Assembly: GCA_029339195.1 (NCBI GenBank)
Contig: JAPTJF010000028.1
Span: forward strand, 62,001 to 126,000
Direction of reading: 5' to 3'
Length of the DNA stretch: 64,000 nucleotides
DNA from: Micractinium sp. NFX-FRZ
Lineage: Eukaryota > Chlorophyta > Trebouxiophyceae > Chlorellales > Chlorellaceae
A model generated the notes under the pieces. That model saw nothing but the letters and a program-made list of their open reading frames with translations. It did no database searches and was not told where the DNA came from. A program made the translations under genes and the position numbers. Positions 53,980-64,000 of the stretch are shown here, in pieces (position 1 is the stretch's first letter; the number at the start of each line of letters is the position of its first letter).

Positions 53980-56783
53980 TCACTCCCTAACCTTCTTCAG
54001 CCAAGCAAACACCACGTCGTTGATTGTCCGGTGTGAGGCAAAGTTCCGGTTGCTGGCCGAGTGCACTGCCCTGATGTAACACTTGCCTCGCTCAATGTTG
54101 AACAGCGCCGCCCCCGACTGGCCGCCTTCCACGTCCATTGTCGACGTGGCAATGCCGCTTGTGTTCCACCCCGTGCACCCAGCAAACGTCAGCTGCCCCG
54201 ACACGAACCACTGTGTGCCAGGCCGCTTGGTTTCGGGGTACCCAATGGAGCCGACATCGTACTTTGTGCGGGCACAGCGGTAGGAGAAGCCCAGCCAGCC
54301 GTAGGCCGACAGATCCTGCCGGAACTTGATCACTGCATGTAGGGGGGGACGCAGGAAGAGGTGGCAATTCAAGAAAGAGTGCACACAACTCATGTGGAGG
54401 GGTTGCAGCACAGAGTAGGTGTGTCAGCCCGGCGCCCTGGCCTGCCAGCGTGACATCAGCGCAGCTAGCGACAAGCTTGTTACGGACAGGGGTCAAAAGC
54501 CCAGTGCTTCAAATAGTGCGGCGGGCTGGGTAGATGGGCAGCAGCAGGGAGACTAGAGGCAGACGCCCCTGGCTGCCAACCGTAGGCCAAGCCCCTACCC
54601 CTGGCACGCCTGCACTGCATCGCCCCAGCTCCTTCTCCCTGCCAACCTGTCCCAACAGCCACACACGACACATCCAACCTGCAACACCCCTGCACCCCCA
54701 CTCACCCCCCCAGCTCACCTGCTACATCCAGTACAATGTCTTCCCGTGTGATCACCCCTGGCCTGGAGGGCCGCCGAGCGCGCACCAGGAACGTCTCCGC
54801 CGTGTGCCACGTCACATTCCGCGCCTCAAAGCACTGCCCCGTGCTGGTGTGGCAGTGCGTGCCGCCCCCCGTGAGGCCGGGCAGGAAATTGATGTTGCGG
54901 TTCCACTGCCCGGTGAACGTGTCGTAGACACAGTGCCCTGCGTGGCAGGTTGGGCCAGGTTGTGCAGCGGGTGGGCAGCGGGTGCATGAGTCAGAGGAGA
55001 AGGTCAAACCCGAAGCATGTCAAGGCCGGCGCCGGCGCAGTACAAAAGCCCGCAGGGCAGGTTGCTGCATGCTGCGGAGTGCCCCAGCGCGTCGGCAAGT
55101 CCACATGGCGCGCAGCCTGACTGGTTCCTTGCAGTTGTGTGTGCGTCCCTGTGCATGTGTGTTGTTGTTGAGCGGGCAGTGAAAGCAAGGCACACCCAGC
55201 CGACTACGGTGCCCCAGGGTTGAGGTGCCAGGTTGCAGCACAGCTGCGCAAACCATGCCCACACAGAAGGGAGGCAGCCCCACCTGCTGTGAGGACGGTG
55301 CGAGGCCCGATCAGGGTGCCAGTGCAGCCGGAGTTGACGAAGCCCACCGACGAAGCCTGCACGGCAGCGTGGCACCACGTGCTCCGCTGGGTCTGATGAG
55401 AAAGAGGGGCTGCCAGGGTGCGCATTGAATGTCAGGGGCAAGCAGGACTGGCTGGAGCTGCGCACTCGGCACATCTGGGCATCACATGGGCAGGCATGTG
55501 TGCAAGCAAGCAGGCAAGCAGGCAGGCAGGCGTACCGCCCGGCAGGTGCGCCTACCCGCAGGCAGGCAGGCAGGCAGGCAGGCAATGAATCAGCTAGCCG
55601 GGCGGCCTACCGGGTAGGTGTGGTCATCGATTTCTATGCGGTCGTCCCTGCCATACACATTCCTCAGTGCCCGCCTGGCATGCGCCCCGCTGGCCAGCCG
55701 GAGCGCCAGCTTGGCGTCAGCCGTTCCAGGCGGACGTACGCTAGGCGGCGAGTGGCCAGACAGCTGCCCTTGTGAGGGCAGGGGAGCCTCTTTCATGTAA
55801 AGGTCGCCTGTCCGTGTGATGCGTGCCACCAGCCCTGCCACGCCCCTAGATGCGTCCGTGCTGCAGCAGGAGGGAGAGCGGTTTGGTTGCCCAGCGTGCA
55901 CAGGCTGGGCTCGGCCATACTGGGCAGCAAGCCACGAGCGGGCGAGGAGGTAGGCAGTGGGACAGCTGGCACGTCTGGTGCATGCGGCAGGCAGGCAGGC
56001 GCGCAAGCAGGCAAGCAGGCAAGCGGTCGGGCACGCAGGGCAGGAGCACAAGCACGCTTCTCACCCTGCTGCTGCTGCCACCATGGGTCCGTCCTGACTG
56101 CCTCCTGCTGAGCTGGTTGCTGAGCTGGCGACAGCGGGCGTGCGTGCTCTGCCGCTGAACAGCCGCACACGCCCCACAAAAGTGAAGCCTTCGCTGCTGT
56201 ATTTGCCCAGCTCTGCCATCCCCACACGGGCGCTGGTATCGATGTGCTGCAGACCCAGGGAGTGCGCGGAGCTTGCAATGCTGCTAGCACCAGTGCCGCC
56301 GCCGCTGCTGCTGCTGCTGCTTCCAGCGATCCCGGCGCCGCCGGCGCCGCTGCCACTGCCGCCGCTGCCAGCGGTGCAGGCACCAGACCGTGCTACGGAC
56401 AGGCCTTGGCACAGTGCCACACATCTGTTGACCACAGTTACCCCACTGCTAGTGCACACTGGTGCCAGGTGCATGCTGAGCGCCTGGCACTTGCAGCCTG
56501 CTGGGCACGGGGGGCGAGCGGCGGGGCAACCAGGTCGGGTCGCAGCAATGGGACCGGCGGGGCGCAGGCGTCAGCACAGCGGCAGCCCATGCTTCCCCTT
56601 GTTTGTCAATGTGGTGGGCATCTGTGAAGCAGACATGTACGGCTCACCTTCAGCCACAGCTGTCGATGTCAGAGGGCTCGCCTGGGTGCTGGCCAGCGTG
56701 AGTAGCAGCACGGCGGTGGCGACGCGGGCTGCCGCCTGAACCGCCGGCGGGGCAGGCTGCAGTTGTGAACCCGGGCGCGGCAT
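53980..56783 (-). CDS. Secreted V8/glutamyl-endopeptidase-like serine protease
   Basis: Six exons, 5' to 3': 56648-56783, 56065-56458, 55611-55860, 55284-55392, 54719-54937, 53980-54332; 486 residues. Signal peptide core ARVATAVLLLTLASTQA near residues 19-35. A Cys-containing pro-region and a Ser/Gly linker come first. The trypsin-fold domain starts about residue 245: GRDDR, SGCTGTLIGPRTVLTAGHCV (catalytic His), LDVAVIKF (catalytic Asp), YGWLGF, VGSIGYPETKRPGTQW and GGQSGAALF (catalytic Ser). The YGRDDR lead-in and GYP block point to the S1B/glutamyl endopeptidase group rather than DegP. Cleavage preference cannot be read from the sequence. A start nine codons upstream is possible. Confidence 0.82.
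55500..55590 (-). repeat. (CAGG)n/(CCTG)n microsatellite in protease intron 3
   Basis: Runs of aagcaggcagg and ggcaggcaggcaggcaggca fill the intron just beside exon 3. The sense strand reads CCTG. Confidence 0.9.
55984..56030 (-). repeat. (CAGG)n-like repeat in protease intron 2
   Basis: Shorter and more degenerate version of the repeat in the next intron. Confidence 0.8.
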
Positions 56784-57656
56784 GACCGCGGCTGCGGCGT
56801 CCAGCCGCATCCCCTCTGCGCTCCAAGCGTTACTGGCACGGTCTGAACGCTTGACAACAACCAGGAAGCCGCGGACGGGTTGAGGCGGCAAGCCCGTAAG
56901 GCCCGGATGAATTCTGCTCCTCGCAGCTGTTCCTCGCAGATAGACATGCGGATGCAATCCACGCAAGTGCTGCAGGCAAGCTGCCCAGGGAGCCGTACCG
57001 GCTGTACGGCTGAGCGAGAAGCGCAAGCCCAGCGCAAGCAGCAGTCACAGGCACATGCAACCGCCAAGGGTGGCAAGGTGCTGGCAAGGTGAGCGAAATG
57101 ATCGCTCTAGGCGGCAGACCACAGCTGCCAAGCATTCCTCCGGCACGCCCCAGCGAGGCCGCCAACCTCTCTCTGCCGTAATGAGCTGCAGCACTTACAA
57201 AAGGCACTGGAAGTATGAAAGGGGATATCACATACATTCTAAGGGACACTCCTGGAATGAAAGCAGAGGGCAATGAAATAGGGGGCGGAAACAAGGGGAT
57301 CGGGGTGAGGGCGGGTGGGGTTCTTTTGCCTGGGGAGAGGCAACCAGCGGTTTGGTGTCCGAGGGGGGTGCGCTATGCGCTAACATCATTCAGAGATAAC
57401 CGAGAGGATGGGGGCTTAAGCGGGCACGCGCCGGGGATGTGTCAGAGGCCGGGCGGCGGCACCGGAAAAGGATGTATGTGAGTGTGTGTGTGTGGTACAG
57501 GCATGCAGGCGTGCCGACGGTCGGGCAGCCAGCCAACCACAGGCGGGCGTGCCGGCTCGACTGGCCGTGCTGCTTCAAAAGGGCAGCACCCTCGCACTGT
57601 TGCTAGCTTTATAGGGATATAGCTCACTGTTGCATGCCGTAGAGGCTGGAAACACT
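56784..57656. other. Intergenic, ELIP 3' UTR to protease promoter
   Basis: No gene was recognised. The 57180-57260 part is AT-richer and fits a 3' UTR end. Confidence 0.55.
57195..57199 (-). terminator. TGTAA polyadenylation signal (candidate) of the ELIP gene
   Basis: TTACA on the + strand about 460 bases after the ELIP stop. Confidence 0.45.
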
Positions 57657-58968
57657 TCAGAAAAGGGCAGCGCCGCGCACAGCCTCGGCCACCAGCAGGG
57701 CGGCGAAGCCCAGCATGGCGGCGCGCCCGTTGAGCATCTCGGCGGCGGGCGTGAAGGGGCCAAAGGTGCGCTTGGCAGAGGTGGCCAGGGGGATCAGGGA
57801 GGCGGTGACAAACACCAGGCCGGCCAGTCCGATGGCTGCACGGGTGGGAGTGGAGGAGAGGGTGGGGAGGGAGCGTCAGACGACAGTGCGTGCAAGCAGG
57901 CCCGCCGGTGGCAGTCATCACATCACAGCTATGCACGAGGATGCCACCCCAGCCACGCCTGGCCCTGCCCACAAGCCGGCTTGCGGGGCCGTTACAGGTA
58001 GCACGGGCGCCCACAGCAAGCCTGGCAGGCTGCGGGGCCCCCACAGCAAGCATGAACAAGCTGGCAAGCAGGCTGGCAAGCTGGAAAAGCAGGCAGGCTC
58101 ACCCACGGGCTCGGCGGACGCCTGGCTCACAACGCTCTGGCCAGAGCTCAGCTCAGCACCCAGAGCGGCCACGAAGGCAAGCATGGCGAGGCGGCCGTTG
58201 ATCAGCTCAGGCGCCTGAACAGGGGTGTGGGATGTGTGGTGAAAAGTAGAATGGAAGGTCGGCTCTTTGTGAGGCACCCACCAAATGGACCGGCCAGCGG
58301 GCGGCAGGTGCGGAGCATGCAGGCTGCCTGGCCATGGATGCGGCGAGAGAACAGACTGTCCATTAGCCGGGTGGTGCTGGGCAGCAAGTGACAGAGGCAA
58401 GCAGCAGCAAAAGGCGGACATCAAAGCCCTAGGAAGGCGGTGCAAGCGGTGCCAGCGGTGCGGGAGGCGCGTGCGGGAGGCGCGTGCGGGAGCAGCAGAC
58501 TCACCGGGCCGCTGAAGGACATCAGCTGGAACAGGGGGGTGTAGGCAGGCGCGGGGGTGCTCACGGCCTGCGTCATCAGGGAGGAAGCAGCAGCGTGCGG
58601 GGTCAGGCAGTGGCGGCAGCACGGATGGGCGGCTGGGCGGGTGTGGAGGCGCGTGGCATCTGGGCGCTGATGCCCAACGCACAATTGGGCAAGCTCCGCC
58701 ACACATCGCGCCCGGCGCGGGATGTGCATCATGTTCAAATGTCTAAACAACGCGGCGGTGTGGTGGAAACAAGGCGGGGCAGCGCGGAGGCGCCCTCCTC
58801 AGTCGCAGGGGCCCTATACCGCGCGCACACGCAGAAGCTCACCGGTGCAGCCTTCTTCTCGCCGGAGGCGCGCACGACGGCGAGGCTGCGGCGGGGCTGC
58901 TGCCGCTGGGTGCGGACAGTGGAGGCGCGCTGCGCCGTGAACAGGGAGCTCTGCATAGCGGTGGCCAT
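57657..58968 (-). CDS. ELIP: Early light-induced protein (ELIP), chlorophyll a/b-binding superfamily
   Basis: Four exons, 5' to 3': 58843-58968, 58505-58567, 58103-58214, 57657-57835; 159 residues. The first exon is a clear chloroplast transit peptide (MATAMQSSLFTAQRAST, Ser/Arg/Gln-rich). Three membrane helices follow: helix I ELINGRLAMLAFVAALGAEL with the chlorophyll-binding E-x-x-N-G-R pattern, helix II around LVFVTASLIPLA, and helix III EMLNGRAAMLGFAALLVAEA, again E-x-x-N-G-R. This is the ELIP arrangement (ligand motifs in helices I and III), not LHC or one-helix protein. ELIPs protect the thylakoid under strong light and cold; induction by light is expected from the family but cannot be read from the promoter here. 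Confidence 0.92.
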
Positions 58969-60007
58969 CTTGAAGGGATTGGAAATCAAGAGTGTAGAAA
59001 ATGTGAAGGCTTTGGGAGGAAGTGGGTGGTTGGATGTGGTGAGGCGTTCAAGTAGGGTGAGTGCCGCACGCTGCGCCTCGCCATGTGGCACAGCGCACAG
59101 CGAGCTCCCCTGAGTTGCAGGATGTCTCGTCGATGCTCACCACACGTCTCTTGCACATTCAGCGCCAGCGAGCTTTACTTGCTCCCTGCGAGGCTGGAGG
59201 TGCTGCACAGGGGATGGTCGCTGCCCAGCCCCAGGGCAATGGGCGGGGCTGCCGCGGCGGTGGTGGAGGCAGCAACAGGGCTGCCAGTGCCCAGCTCAGA
59301 GTGCAAATCGCGGATATGTGGGTCAAACACTGGGGTTTGGGGCCAAGTTTATTTACCAATGTATCAAAGAGCAACCACAAGCGGCAACCGAGGAGCCCGA
59401 GGATTTAAAATCCTGGGGCGGACAGCGTGCGCAGCGGGCAGCAGCTGGCGCTTAATATTTGAAGATTATGAGCATGCCTCCCGTGAGTTGCAAACTTTGG
59501 ATGCGTGCACCCTACTGCGAGAAGCAACCAGATATGTAGGCAAAGAAGCTGTTGCAGGCAGCCGTGAGTCGCAAGCAGAGAGTGCATGGCAGACAGGAGG
59601 CCAACTGGACATCGTGGCATGATGGGTGGTAGGAGCCCTGCAGGCGTTGGTTTTCAGACACGCTGGCAGGGCAGGCCGACACAACAGACTGCCTGCAGGC
59701 GTTGATTTCAGACTGCACTGTGCGCATGCTGGGTGCTGAACGACAAATTGGAGATGGTTTACAAATCAGCTGACCAGTTTGCTGAAACAATGATAATCAG
59801 GAAGCGAAGCTTGGGCACAACGAAATTCAGGCAGGCACACCTGCTGCGGATGCGCGCCCCTCACCATCCAACTGCACTGCTGAAGCGTGGCCAACAAAGC
59901 GAGGGCCGATAAAGTTACACCCGCAAAGTTGCATTGAAGGCAAGTTACGCGCCGATGCGGCCATGTTGCCCTGCCGCACCACGCCGCCGCATGCGCGCCC
60001 CGCCGCC
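58969..60007. other. ELIP promoter region and PRP16 3' flank
   Basis: About 1 kb with no accepted gene. An open + frame at 59083-59622 has no recognisable features. Short direct repeats occur (ctgcaggcgttg near 59638 and 59694; ccgtgagt-gcaa near 59480 and 59562). GC content is lower than in the genes. Confidence 0.5.
59915..59919 (-). terminator. TGTAA polyadenylation signal (candidate) of PRP16
   Basis: TTACA on the + strand about 90 bases after the PRP16 stop. Confidence 0.6.
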
Positions 60008-63000
60008 TCACAGCCCAAACTTGCGCCGGCTGCCCGTGCCGGGGCGTGCCGACCCGGTCATTGCAATCGAGGTGCGCTGCCGCTCGCGCACCGCCTCCTC
60101 CTTGGCTGCCGCCGAGGCCGCCAGCTTGCTCTTCTCCTCCTGAGCCTTGGACATCTCCACCTCCATCTGGCTGCGCGCGCTGCGCTCCTGTGGTGCGGGA
60201 TAGTGGGAGGGGCGGGGGGCAGGGGCGGGGGGGGGAGGGTTGTGGCGGGATGGATTGCCATGAGGAGGCAGGCAGGCGGGTGGGGTGCCCACGTTGGCAG
60301 CCACCCCCACCCCGAAAGGCCCCCAGAGCCGCACCGTATCCCGCACCTTCTGCCCCTGGTGCGGATATTGTTGATGGTGAAATACATGGGCAACTCTTCA
60401 AGCATTGGGCAACTCTTCAGGCATGCAGGTGCAAACCGTGCAGCCCTGGCGCACCTTCTGCCGCTGCTCCAGGCGCGAGGTGTGGGTCTCCTTGATGGAA
60501 AAGAACATGGGGCCCAGCTCAGCCAGCCACTCGGGCTCAACCGCCGTCACGCACTGCAGGGGGGCGGGGGAGGGAAGGTGTGAGGCGGGGTGGGAGAGAA
60601 CGGGATACTGCCAGCTCAGCCTACTCCGGCTCAACCACCGCCACGCACTGCAGGGGGGGTAAGCGAGTGGGGTGGTGGGGTGGGGTTGGGTGGAGTGGGG
60701 TGGGGCGGGTGAGAAGGACAGCGCTGCCCACAGCGCACTGCCCCTCCCACCCCACCAGCTCCCGCATTCATGTTCACAGCAGCTGCTGCGCCGGCAGCTC
60801 CTCAAGTACCCCGCAGCTGCTGCGCAGGCGCCGCCTCCGTTTATGTTTCAGAAGCAAGCAGTGGAAAGCCACAAAGCCACAAAACCACAGGTGAGCTTGT
60901 CCCCACCTGCATGTACTCCTTTGACGTGAAGACGAGCTCGTGGTACACGATGTAGTCGGGGGTGAAGCCCAGGCCGTAGAGCGCCGAGGTGGGGTGCAGG
61001 TGGCAGGGGATGGCGGTGCGGCAGTTGACGTACTCGCCGATGCCCTTGAACTTGGCGGCGTGGTGGAAGTAGGCCGAGCAGATGGCCTGGCATACAGGAA
61101 AGGGGGGAAGGATCCCTCAGAAAACAGGCACGCCTCAGTACATGCCCTTGTGGATGTAGTGAGCTGGGGGAGAAGCAAGCGGAGCAGGTTGTTTGCGGGG
61201 AGGCCTGCGGGCACCCTGCGCTCGCCCTCGCCCAACTAGCTCAAAATGCTCACAGTGTCCCAGTTCTGTGCCGCACGACACCACCCACTGCTCACCCTGT
61301 GCTGCTGCATCCCCTCTGCCCCGCCCCCACCCTCTTGACCCCTCCCCGCCGGCGCCCACCTTGCGCACGGTGTCCCAGTCTGTGCCGCACGACACCACGG
61401 GCACCTTGTGCTGCTGCATGATGTCCAGCAGCTGTGTGCGCACCTCCTTGGCCTTCTTCAGGCCCTTGTGCTGCAGCAGGGCGGGGAGGGGGGCAGGGAG
61501 GGGCAGGGATGGGCAGGGAGGGGGCAGGGCATTGGGTGGGTGGGTGGGTGGGTGGGTGCACACCCACAGGAGTCACGCCACTCAAGCGTGCGTGCATGCA
61601 TATGCAGTGCTGTGAGCACCAGGCTGTCTGAGGGTGACTCCCTTCTCGGCACACACCCACAGCTCAGCAGTTGCCACACAGCCCCCCCCTGCCGTACCTG
61701 CAGGAAGTGCTGCCCCCCCCCCCCCCCCTCCCTGCCGTACCTGCAGGAAGTGCTGTGAGCACCAGGAGGGGTTGTAGCCGTTGGTCTTCCACTGCTGGTA
61801 GACGTGCAGCAGGGTGAGGTGGTCCGACTCGGGCACAAAGAACTTCTCGCGCGCAGCGTCCGACTCCTCCGCCCTGCACGTCACGAGGGAGGGAGGGGGA
61901 GGGGAGGACACTTCCTTGAGAGGTCATGGTGGGGCGGAACGAAACGAGCCAATGCGGCGAACATTATCTTCAGGCAGGCAGCCCACCAACACCTCCGCTT
62001 GGCATGACAAACACGGGCGCAGCAGGAGGGTAGCCGGGCCAGGCGCCAGGCGGCCTCTTGCAGGACGGCAGCGGCAGGCCACGGCCAGCGAGCTCTGGCA
62101 GCGACGGTAGCAGCATCCCACCTTTCTGCTGGTCTCAAGTCGAAAGAGTGGATGGGCAAAAGGCAGATGAGAAACTAAGGAATACAAGAAAGGAGGCGCA
62201 CCTGTCTGGGGGCCTGAAGAAGACGCTGGGCACGCTGAGCATGCTGACCACGGTGAGCACCTCGTTGCTGCACCCCATCTGGGCGCCCACCTGCAGGCAG
62301 GGAGGTAGCCAAGCAACCGCGCCGGTTGCAGAGTTTCGGTTAGCTCAGCTACAAACCACTGCCCAGCACTGCACTCCTTCCAGGGGTGCGGATGCTGACA
62401 GATGGAGAGCCGTAACCGCCCTGGCAGCAGCTGGTCTCAGCAGCCGCCCCCACAGCAGGCACTCTCTCATAGCTTCCTGGCCCACTCACCCAGCTCCCCA
62501 CTCGGTACACACAACCCAGCACTGCCAGCAACGGCAGCGGCTGCAGTGCACCTCACCCCCCAACCCCACCCACCAGCAGCATCTTGGCCAGGGGCGGGTC
62601 CAGCGGGAACTCCACCATCTTCTGACCCATCCCCGTCAGCCCCCCCGTGTTGTCCAGCGCGCCCAGCACCCACAGCTGGTACATGCTGTTCATGATGTTC
62701 TCCTGCACGCAAGAGAAAGAGGGCAGCACGAAAAGGGGAGGGAGAAAGTGCGTGAGGCAGGCAGGCGCGTATGTGTGTGTGTGTGTGTATTCTTAAAACA
62801 GGTGGCGCAGGCAGCTCATGATATTCCCATGTAAGCATGGCGGAAAGGGCAGAGGGCAGGGGACCTTAGGGCAGGCACAAGCCGTGGCTTTGACTTGGTG
62901 GTTGTCCGCCCGGTCAAGCCCCGGTCAAACCCGGCCAGCACCCACCAGCTGTCGCTCGGTCAAACCCCGGTCAACGGCCCCCCCCCCCGCCAGCTGTCCC

Positions 63001-63876
63001 CACCTGTGGCGGCGGGTCCATGAAGTCAAACTCCAGCAGGTTGTCCACGTGCAGGCTCTTGAGCAGCAGCACAACGTTGGCCAGGTTGGTGCGCTGGATT
63101 TCGGGCACAGACGTCTCCAGCATCTCCTGCCGGAACGCGCCCTCTGCACGGCGGGGGACAAGGGTTCGGACTCGAGTCTTCCCCATGTTGGGCGGCTGGC
63201 GTATATGGCTGGCGCGACACACAGGCAAAGCTCAAGTCAGGCAGGCCGAACTGGTGTGCTGGACTTGGGGGGTAAATGCAGAGCCAACGGTCTGGCATGC
63301 AAGCCGCGGCTTCAAGCAGCCTCTCTCCTGCCGGCTCGGCTGTCTTCACTGTTCGCCTCTTTGTCACAGCAAGCCCAGCCTGGTCACGACGGCCACCCAC
63401 CCAGCCACCCACCCACACACCGGTGAAGAGGCGCCAGCAGGTGCCGGGCCCGGTGCGGCCAGCGCGCCCCGACCGCTGGTTGGCGGCAGCCTGGGACTCT
63501 GGGAACACCTGCCAAGAAAGAGGGCGGGGTGGGGTGCGACACGAGATGGGGTGTTTTGAAGGGCAGGCCTGGGGCAGCAGCGGGCGCAGCATGGGGACCG
63601 CCCCCGACGCTACCTCTACCGCCTGCATTGCAGCCCACGCCCGTCTGTACAGCTCGCCCAAACAAACCCACCGGCTGGGGGCGCCAAGCAGGCATGCAGG
63701 CCAGGCTGCGGGGCGATTGTGCTATGAGAATAAACCAGTGAGGTGCGCAGGCGCACTGCAGCACATGCCATGATTCGTTTGCAAGCATTGCATTTGCACT
63801 GCTCCCATTCCTTTCTGCCCTCACCTGAAGCGCATCCATACCCATCTTGGGGTTGTACACCTTCATCTTGACATAC
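60008..63876 (-). CDS. PRP16: Pre-mRNA splicing DEAH-box helicase PRP16 (DHX38), C-terminal part
   Basis: Ten exons seen, 5' to 3': 63825-63876, 63421-63508, 63004-63143, 62574-62702, 62202-62290, 61741-61873, 61360-61470, 60907-61086, 60455-60553, 60008-60187; about 400 residues, entering in mid-codon from beyond the window. Recognised parts: [13 protein letters not shown], helicase motif [33 protein letters not shown], winged-helix and ratchet segments ([40 protein letters not shown]), [24 protein letters not shown], then the OB-fold [12 protein letters not shown] and [19 protein letters not shown]. The tail ending RRKFGL is characteristic of PRP16 rather than PRP2, PRP22 or PRP43. It remodels the spliceosome after the first catalytic step. 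The ATPase core lies off the right edge. Three introns hold partial copies of neighbouring exon borders. Confidence 0.92.
60627..60656 (-). repeat. Partial copy of a PRP16 exon acceptor
   Basis: ggctcaaccaccgccacgca-ctgcagg repeats with two changes the exon edge at 60533-60558, about 95 bases away in the intron. Confidence 0.8.
61250..61312 (-). repeat. Partial copy of a PRP16 exon and its donor side
   Basis: gtgtcccagt-ctgtgccgcacgacaccac and the downstream tgtgctgctgcat block repeat, with changes, exon sequence at 61368-61420. Confidence 0.8.
61691..61711 (-). repeat. Copy of a PRP16 5' splice site
   Basis: gccgtacctgcaggaagtgc is an exact copy of the true exon end and donor at 61733-61752, separated by a poly-C run. 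Confidence 0.85.
62772..62790. repeat. (GT)n microsatellite in PRP16 intron
   Basis: About eight to nine GT units inside the intron between the 62574 and 63004 exons. Confidence 0.9.
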
Positions 63877-64000
63877 CTGCATCAGGAGACAGTTGAGGGG
63901 CACGAGGGCCAGGAACAGTGGGGTAGAGGCAGAGGTGAGGGGTGGCCCAGGCGAGCGGGGGGCAGCAGAGGCGTTGGGTGCCTTCATTCGCAGCTTTGGT

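Noticed and set aside
59083..59622. 179-codon open frame upstream of the ELIP gene
   Set aside because: No protein features and no splice signals; it lies where the ELIP promoter should be.

Overview
The window is nuclear DNA from a GC-rich unicellular green alga. It is most like Chlorellaceae (Trebouxiophyceae). The evidence is dense short exons with GT-AG introns (many acceptors read CTGCAG), TGTAA motifs a short way downstream of several stops, plastid-type genes (an ELIP, a 2-carboxyarabinitol-1-phosphatase-like protein, a plant-type methyltransferase), and a run of chitin-related genes, which fits algae with chitin or glucosamine in the wall. The taxon is an inference; no marker gene is present. 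I rebuilt exons by hand from splice signals, reading-phase continuity and paralogue alignment. Every model listed closes in phase.

Layout: 0.2-20.0 kb (+) is a tandem array of three membrane-anchored polysaccharide (chitin) deacetylase-like genes. The first two keep the metal and catalytic residues. The third has lost nearly all of them and has gained a long cytosolic tail. 20.8-26.6 kb (-) is a protein with the layout of plant calmodulin-binding protein 60 (CBP60). 27.4-30.9 kb (+) is an SnRK2-like kinase. 31.7-36.5 kb (-) is a TMEM135-like membrane protein. 36.9-40.8 kb (-) is a CA1P-phosphatase-like histidine phosphatase. 41.6-43.2 kb (+) is a small coiled-coil gene grown by tandem exon duplication. 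44.3-46.8 kb is a chimeric duplication: a broken copy of the front of the kinase gene joined to a copy of the first exon and promoter of the phosphatase gene. 46.9-50.1 kb (-) is a chitin-binding (CBM14/peritrophin-A) protein with a proline-rich stalk and one membrane span. 50.6-53.4 kb (-) is a class I methyltransferase, 54.0-56.8 kb (-) a secreted V8-like serine protease, 57.7-59.0 kb (-) an ELIP, and 60.0-64.0 kb (-) the C-terminal part of the spliceosomal helicase PRP16, cut by the window edge.

Functional theme: deacetylases with extracellular catalytic domains, proline-rich stalks and single membrane anchors share a window with a CBM14-stalk-anchor protein. Together they suggest a cell-surface set that binds or modifies chitin, with one deacetylase turned into a likely non-catalytic binder.

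Structural theme: introns hold an unusual number of short duplications that carry a splice site plus a little exon. Four introns in three unrelated genes share a TGTGCTG-rich sequence starting at or just after the 5' splice site, like introner elements. There are at least five GC-AG introns, all in minus-strand genes. No tRNA, rRNA, CRISPR array or intact transposon was seen.
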